Both the position numbers and the translations under genes were made by a program. 64,000 bases of DNA from Klebsiella indica (GTDB taxonomy: Bacteria; Pseudomonadota; Gammaproteobacteria; Enterobacterales; Enterobacteriaceae): contig NZ_VCHQ01000010.1 in the NCBI RefSeq assembly GCF_005860775.1, positions 96,058 through 160,057 of the forward strand, written 5' to 3'. This document shows, piece after piece, positions 59,728-64,000 of this stretch (positions are counted from its first letter, which is position 1; every line of letters begins with the position of its first letter). The notes below the pieces were generated by a model. That model was given only the letters and a program-made list of their open reading frames with translations, was not told where the DNA came from and searched no databases.

Positions 59728-60041
59728 GCACATTCGAAATACGTACTTATACCTTGAAGTCTGCTGCCGCAGCGATGGCTTATCAGACGATCTGGCTCAA
59801 ACATATAGAAAGTCTTCACCACTTTGGCGTTACCACTCATGGCGTCTTCTCTGCGCCCGACGATCCGCGACGGGTTATTGCCCTGGTGAGCTATGAGGAA
59901 GGGGCGTCAGCGGGTGACGTTACCGAGCGCTATATGGCAAGTGAACTCTTTCAGGCCGACATGGCCGGTTTTGACTTTTCAGATTTCGTTTCTGTAGAGG
60001 CAACGGCATTGCTTCCCGCACCGTTTTCACCCCTGAAATAG
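59724..60041 (+). CDS. NIPSNAP-family protein
   Basis: A 105-residue dimeric alpha/beta-barrel (ferredoxin-like) protein, starting MSTFEIRTYTLKSAAAAMAY. NIPSNAP proteins often accompany catabolic enzymes, but no reaction is established. The start overlaps the hydrolase stop by four bases (ATGA), so the two are translationally coupled and probably act together. Confidence 0.8.
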   Translation: MSTFEIRTYTLKSAAAAMAYQTIWLKHIESLHHFGVTTHGVFSAPDDPRRVIALVSYEEGASAGDVTERYMASELFQADMAGFDFSDFVSVEATALLPAPFSPLK

Positions 60042-60714
60042 CGTTTTCCATCGCTCAATACGGCGGTATGGCGCTCTTCTCTGCTGGAAAAGGGCGTGTC
60101 AGACATCCCGCCGCGTTATTCTGCTGCAGCTACAGGTCTGGAATAAATTCTACCTGTATATTGCGTCAGTTATTCGTAACTATGACCAACATTCGGAAAA
60201 GAAATTAACCGGGAATTATCATGATGATTAATAATTTTGAAATGAAATATTCATTGAACGGTATTATTACACGTTGCTTGCGATCCAGTAAACGTCAACA
60301 ATAGCTGGTGCGTGGTTAACGTGTTACTGCCTGTAACAAGCTGTTTTTTTGGTTCTTTTTGCCACTGTTGATCTGATTTGTAAAAAAATAGGATGTATAG
60401 CAAAAAAAATGTGATGTAAAACGCAAATATTTTTCTATATGTTCGATAATATTTAACACGAATTCAGCAATCCTGTGGCTGTTCCATACTCATAATATTT
60501 AACACCTGCCGCTTATCGCCTCTCGTAGCATAAGAGACGTCTTGCGATTACATAAAAAGTATCGGAAAGCGTACAGAATTATCCATTCCACATCATCCAA
60601 ATTGCGGGTGTCTGCAAGCGCGCAAGTCAGCAGAGGCATAACTGGTGCTTGCTTACTGCTGGCAAGAGGATGATCTGGCGCAGCAGGTCGTTACTTAAAT
60701 CAGGTGAGGGGAAA
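60042..60714. other. Long AT-rich gene-free stretch before the alcohol dehydrogenase
   Basis: About 670 bases. A 27-codon frame (60,221-60,304) is too short to support. The AT-rich run and many A/T tracts suggest a promoter or H-NS-bound region. I see no sigma54 motif, repeat or RNA gene I can defend. Confidence 0.45.
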
Positions 60715-61881
60715 ATGCCTACATATTATTTTTTACCCACGAGAAACGTTTTCGGTGAAGGCAGCGTAAAAGAAGCTGGCCAATTGGCAGCGACGTTAAA
60801 TGTTAAAAAGATATTGATTGTGACCGATAAATTCCTCGCGCAAAACGGTATGGCGGAAAGGGTTGCGGGGATCTACCATGACGCTGGTATAGAGACCCAT
60901 ATTTTTGGTGAGGCAGAACCCAACCCCACGGACAGAAACGTTGAGGCCGGTATCATTTCTTATCGGGAGAACGGCTGTAATGCCATTGTTTCACTTGGTG
61001 GCGGATCTTCTCACGACTGTGCCAAAGGTATCGGTCTGGTGGCCGCTAACGGCGGCAATATCAAAGACTATGAAGGTGTTGATAAATCCAGCAATGATAT
61101 GATCCCGCTAATGGCGATCAATACCACCGCCGGGACGGCTTCTGAAATTACGCGTTTTTGTATTATCACCGACACTGAGCGCAAAGTGAAAATGGCCATT
61201 GTTGACTGGCGCGTGACACCGCAGATTTCCATTAACGACCCGGAACTGATGGTAGGAATGCCGCCTTCGCTGACCGCCGCAACCGGTATGGATGCGCTGA
61301 CGCATGCTATTGAAGCTTATGTGTCGACTATGGCTAATCCGCTTACCGATGCGGCGGCATTAAAAGCCATCAGGATGATCACGCAATATCTCCCTAAAGC
61401 GGTGGCCAACGGCGAGTATATGAAAGCAAGGGACAACATGGCCTACGCGCAATATCTGGCCGGCATTGCGTTTAATAATGCCTCTCTGGGGTATGTTCAC
61501 GCGATGGCGCACCAGCTCGGTGGTTTCTATAATCTTCCTCATGGCGTTTGTAATGCCATATTGCTTCCCTATGTACAGTCGTTCAATTTAATGAGTAATC
61601 TCAATCGGTTCAGGGATATTGCCGAAGCAATGGGGGAACATGTCAACGGCATTTCCACGGATGAGGCCGCGGTTAAAGCTATTGTGGCTATCCAACGATT
61701 AAGCAAACAAGTGGGTATTCCGCGTGATTTGAAGAGCCTTGGTGTGCGGCCGGAAGATTTCGCCATCATGGCCGATAACGCTAAAAAGGATGTTTGCCAG
61801 TTGACTAATCCCCGTAAAGCTTCCAAAGAGGAAGTCATTGAATTGTATCGGCGGGCATATGAAGGTGAACCCGCTCTGTAA
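60715..61881 (+). CDS. Iron-containing alcohol dehydrogenase (1,3-propanediol dehydrogenase-like)
   Basis: A 388-residue group III alcohol dehydrogenase, NAD-dependent, related to DhaT, YiaY and FucO. NAD binding is by GGGSSHDCAKGIGLV; metal ligands lie in TGMDALTHAIEAY and YVHAMAHQLGGFYNLPHG. The ATG at 60715 follows GAGGGGA; 22 upstream codons are open. It stands alone, so whether it serves the preceding hydrolase or an independent aldehyde/alcohol reaction is open. Confidence 0.92.
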   Translation: MPTYYFLPTRNVFGEGSVKEAGQLAATLNVKKILIVTDKFLAQNGMAERVAGIYHDAGIETHIFGEAEPNPTDRNVEAGIISYRENGCNAIVSLGGGSSHDCAKGIGLVAANGGNIKDYEGVDKSSNDMIPLMAINTTAGTASEITRFCIITDTERKVKMAIVDWRVTPQISINDPELMVGMPPSLTAATGMDALTHAIEAYVSTMANPLTDAAALKAIRMITQYLPKAVANGEYMKARDNMAYAQYLAGIAFNNASLGYVHAMAHQLGGFYNLPHGVCNAILLPYVQSFNLMSNLNRFRDIAEAMGEHVNGISTDEAAVKAIVAIQRLSKQVGIPRDLKSLGVRPEDFAIMADNAKKDVCQLTNPRKASKEEVIELYRRAYEGEPAL

Positions 61882-62067
61882 CGCTTGCCATGAGGTGCGA
61901 TACGACACCAGGCGAGGTGTTTGTCCACATCTCGCTGCAGGGATTGTCCGGCGAGGCGGAACTTCTTTCCTGAGCGGCGGCGATTAAAACACCGTCATTT
62001 CACTGTTTTTGACAAGAATAAAGGCGCCGGATATGTTGCTGGCGCCTTGTGTTGGTCATTCAGTGTG
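61882..62067. other. Region after the alcohol dehydrogenase
   Basis: No gene. AAGGCGCC (62021-62028) and GGCGCCTT (62041-62048) form a hairpin followed by GTGTTGG, a possible weak terminator for the dehydrogenase. Confidence 0.4.
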
Positions 62068-62207
62068 CGCTTTTCCCGTTTCAGCCACTCAGACTTATTG
62101 GAATACACTCGCTGCTGTTATCCGTCTGAATCCGTGCCGGCACGCGGTTATCCAGCACCTGAGAGCTTCCATTATGCTGACCACATCCTTGCCTTTCAGC
62201 GATTTTC
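62068..62207 (-). pseudogene. Decayed IS3-family transposase (OrfB) fragment
   Basis: On the minus strand, with frame changes, LKGKDVVSIMEAL then LDNRVPARIQTDNSSE then EWLKREKRTLN can be read. The RVPARIQTDN(G)SE segment matches the second Asp region of the DDE catalytic core of IS3-group OrfB proteins. No terminal repeat or complete frame remains. Confidence 0.5.
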
Positions 62208-62283
62208 CGTTATGTGAGAGGCTGGATTTGACCCTATATATCCAGATGTCTTTTCTCTCTTACGGTTTCGTTTTCTGCTGACG

Positions 62284-62630
62284 TTAAGCAAGGCGCTGCT
62301 CCATAAGCATTTCTCTTACATTCGCCTCAATGGTGTACAGTCCGCCGCTCCATTCCCGTACTTCTTCTGTCAGGGGGGACTGGCCGCGAATGTGCGCATC
62401 ATGTATCTCACGGCGGGCATGTGCCCGGCAGGCCGCCTCTGTTATCTGGCCACTGCGGCATAGCTCATTAACCCCGGCATATGCATCCACCTGTAGCCCA
62501 GAGGTGAAACCGGTAGATGGGGCTGCCGGGGATACCTCTTCTGTCTGGTGGGAGAGTCGGGGAACCACATTGCCGCTGGCAGTGCTGGCCCGGCGTCACG
62601 AACATACGTCCATAGCCGCCTGGCCCTCAT
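62284..62630 (-). pseudogene. IS66-family transposase (TnpC) central fragment, frameshifted
   Basis: On the minus strand RRLWTYVRDAGPALPAAMWF (one frame) passes by frameshift near 62,500 into LQVDAYAGVNELCRSGQITE and AACRAHARREIHDAHIRGQS, ending EQRLA. These are the DDE-core segments of IS66-family TnpC proteins, including the metal Asp in QVDAYAG. It cannot be the same copy as the C-terminal fragment at 63,073-63,314 because the order on the strand is wrong. Confidence 0.8.
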
Positions 62631-62736
62631 TTTCTTATTGCCGGCAGTTAGACCCGTATCTTCTCTCGTCCTGAAACGAGGAAAATTTACTGATGTTTTG
62701 AGCGTACCGCGTAAGAAAGAAGAACTGGCAAATCAG

Positions 62737-62762
62737 TATTGTTATGTTATAACATAACAATA
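62737..62762. promoter_or_regulatory. Perfect 26-bp palindrome resembling a Zur operator
   Basis: TATTGTTATGTTAT (62737-62750) is followed directly by its exact complement AACATAACAATA with shared centre. It contains ATGTTATAACATAAC, close to the enterobacterial Zur consensus AATGTTATAATATAACATT. It lies immediately before a hisI-like remnant; zinc-independent hisI paralogues are Zur targets in several proteobacteria. Regulation is inference. Confidence 0.6.
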
Positions 62763-62763
62763 A

Positions 62764-63042
62764 AAATGAAGGGTCATGTTTTCGTACTGGAAAAGCATAT
62801 GCAGGTGCAGTGTTTAAACTTGAAGATATCCTGGCATCAATCTACGGGGATTCTCATGGATTGATCGCTGCAATTTCACAGCAATATGACAGACATTAGA
62901 GAAGTGTGAATGCTTGCCTGGATGGATCAACAGACCCTTGATGAAACCTTATTGACTGCAGAGAGTGGCGCACCAGTCAGCAGAGTTGTTTTGATAACGC
63001 CATTAAAGAAGAAGAACTCATCGTGCGCAACGATTCAGGTTA
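62764..63042 (+). pseudogene. hisI-like (phosphoribosyl-AMP cyclohydrolase paralogue) remnant
   Basis: Reading with frame changes: VFKLEDILASIYGDSHGLIA-AISQQYD, then (after a shift near 62,895) EV-stop-MLAWMDQQTLDETLLTAE, then a degenerate tail to ATIQV. This follows HisI order: GL(I)PAI-QD...GEVLMLAWMN..AL..TL.TGE...SRSR...KGETSG. Internal stops and shifts show it is dead. It is cut off at 63,042 by an IS66-type end. A Zur-like palindrome precedes it, so it looks like the remains of a zinc-starvation hisI paralogue. Confidence 0.55.
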
Positions 63043-63314
63043 GTAAGCGTAAAGTGAGTGCCGTATTGACGGCTATTTATTGGTGAGATCTACGTTCCAT
63101 GGCAGAAGTTCTGCCACTTTGTTCGATGGCCACTCTGGCAGCACGCTCAGGATATATCTGAGGTAGGCTTCCGGATCGATGCCATTCAGTCTGCACGTTC
63201 CGATCAGACCATACAGCAGGGCCCCACGCTCGCCACCATGATCGCTGCCGAAGAAGATATAGTTTTTCTTGCCAAGACAGACCGCTCGTAGCGCGCGCTC
63301 AGCTGCGTTATTAT
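63043..63314. mobile_element. IS66-family element, one end and the 3' part (truncated by an intron)
   Basis: GTAAGCGTAAAGTGAGTGCC at 63,043 has the GTAAGCG start typical of IS66-family terminal repeats. It is followed by the tnpC 3' end on the minus strand. Homology stops abruptly at 63,314, where a group II intron begins; the rest of the element would lie beyond the window. The 8 bases before it (TCAGGTTA) are a candidate target duplication, to be checked at the other end. Confidence 0.7.
63073..63314 (-). pseudogene. IS66-family transposase TnpC, C-terminal part
   Basis: The minus strand encodes NNAAERALRAVCLGKKNYIF, GSDHGGERGALLYGLIGTCR, LNGIDPEAYLRYILSVLPEW and ELLPWNVDLTNK then stop: the conserved C terminus of IS66 TnpC with the catalytic Glu in NNAAERALR. 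The reading is interrupted exactly before the two Asn residues, where IS66 proteins normally have Asp, by a group II intron inserted on the other strand. Confidence 0.85.
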
Positions 63315-64000
63315 GTGTGCCTTGCAAGGCACGATCTTTCCGTCGGTGAAAGTCCGACCCGGCTAACTCTCGCTCCGGCCGGAAGTACAGGGGGCGGTCC
63401 AGGAGGTAACAAATGGGCTGAAGCTCTCCCTGAAACGGCTTCTTAAGGAAGTCAACGGGTTATGCGGGCCGTAACGTGAGTGAACACTGAGCAGGCCTCG
63501 AAATGCCGTCGTGGGTGCCGACACGCCATAATAACGGGGAAGGCCGACGATGACCGAGAAGAGAGTGAGAAAAGCACCGGTCATACCCACCGGGGTAGTG
63601 GTGACAGCACGCATAACGATTGATCGATCGTGCAACAAGGAAGTCCATAACGATGTTCGTCCGGCAGACGGGCAACGACGCCTCGTGAGGGGCTGAGTCG
63701 GTCGTTATGGATGGCGGATGGGGGCGTAGTAGTTATGATACTGAGTAATGTCAGAGGAGCGAAGGCCCCCTGTTGCAGTACCAGTGTACCAAGCAGGAAG
63801 AGCCCGGGGATTGGCATCAGCCTAACAACTCCGCTCGAATCGGTTCAGAACCTGCAGAAGACACTACAGGCGAAAGCAAAGAGTAACGCAACGGCTAAAT
63901 TCCACAGTCTGTGGGATAAGGTTTGCCGCCCGGATGTTCTCGTGGAGGCTTACAGGCGATGCCGTCTAAACCGGGGAGCCCCCGGCGCGGACGGTGCGTC
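63315..64000 (+). mobile_element. Group II intron, 5' part (continues past the window)
   Basis: The intron starts GTGTGCC at 63,315, fitting the 5' consensus GUGYG, exactly where IS66 homology stops. About 420 bases of structured, non-coding RNA (for example GTCGGTGAAAGTCCGAC at 63,343-63,359) are followed by the start of its reverse-transcriptase ORF. It is inserted antisense to tnpC. The catalytic domains V and VI and the 3' boundary lie beyond the window. Confidence 0.75.
63735..64000 (+). CDS. Group II intron reverse transcriptase/maturase, N-terminal part (truncated by window end)
   Basis: The frame is open from ATG 63735 to the window end (88 codons): MILSNVRGAKAPCCSTS... then LQKTLQAKAKSNATAKFHSL, DKVCRPDVLVEAYRRCRLNR and GAPGADGAS. 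The last part is the RT-0/RT-1 entry of LtrA-like proteins (consensus LYDKI-R-D-L--A---R-N-GAPGVDG). The protein splices and mobilises its host intron. Starts further in are possible; there is no strong ribosome-binding site. Confidence 0.78.
   Translation, partial: MILSNVRGAKAPCCSTSVPSRKSPGIGISLTTPLESVQNLQKTLQAKAKSNATAKFHSLWDKVCRPDVLVEAYRRCRLNRGAPGADGA

Noticed and set aside
60649..60714. 22-codon N-terminal extension of the alcohol dehydrogenase
   Set aside because: The ATG at 60,715 has a strong GAGGGGA site and gives the normal family start.
62284..63327. A single IS66 transposase gene on the minus strand
   Set aside because: The C-terminal part lies upstream of the central part on that strand, so the fragments cannot belong to one continuous gene.
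63363..63817. Three overlapping minus-strand frames inside the intron
   Set aside because: They lie in the structured RNA part of a group II intron and have no protein resemblance.
1..64000. CRISPR arrays or rRNA genes
   Set aside because: No regularly spaced direct repeats or rRNA-like segments were seen; serT is the only stable-RNA gene I can support.

Overview
This 64 kb window is from the chromosome of a member of the Enterobacteriaceae. Gene content and order over bases 1 to about 45,200 follow the Escherichia/Salmonella/Citrobacter backbone around terminus-proximal mukB to serT: mukB, ldtD, mepK, gloC, aspC, ompF, asnS, pncB, pepN, pyrD, zapC, ycbX, rlmL, uup, pqiABC, rmf, fabA, lonH, matP, ompA, sulA, sxy, yccS, yccF, helD, mgsA, yccU, hspQ, rlmI, acyP, tusE, yccA, serT. 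The OmpA loops and the OmpF eyelet region look more like Citrobacter or Klebsiella proteins than E. coli or S. enterica. A Citrobacter-like genome is my best guess; the species cannot be fixed from this window.

Within the backbone there are three departures from the E. coli order as I know it. yccT is missing between mgsA and yccU. A ybcL/ybcM-like pair (periplasmic PEBP-fold protein plus AraC regulator) sits between rlmI and acyP. An orphan OppA-like binding protein sits between yccA and the serT tRNA. Several classical control sites can be read directly: a NadR-type box before pncB, a PurR-type box and the CTP-sensing leader hairpin of pyrD, FadR and FabR sites at fabA, a LexA box at sulA, and the small-RNA target regions of ompF and ompA.

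Immediately downstream of tRNA-Ser(UGA) (45,092-45,179) the backbone ends and an accessory region runs to the end of the window. Its first part (45,449-56,026) looks like one catabolic system for an unknown glycoside, probably containing an amino sugar and/or a uronic acid: a Gfo/Idh/MocA dehydrogenase, a BadF-type sugar kinase, a ROK regulator, an ABC importer (ATPase, binding protein, two permeases), a GNAT acetyltransferase and a cytoplasmic GH28-like beta-helix glycosidase. Next come a lone, AT-richer alpha/beta hydrolase, then a PaaX-family repressor divergent from a CocE/NonD-type hydrolase plus NIPSNAP protein, then an iron-dependent alcohol dehydrogenase.

The last 2 kb is a graveyard of nested insertions: a decayed IS3-family fragment, a frameshifted IS66-family transposase fragment, a perfect 26-bp palindrome resembling a Zur (zinc) operator in front of a broken hisI-like gene, an IS66-family end that cuts this gene, and a group II intron (with the start of its reverse-transcriptase gene) inserted antisense into that IS66 transposase. 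The window ends inside the intron.
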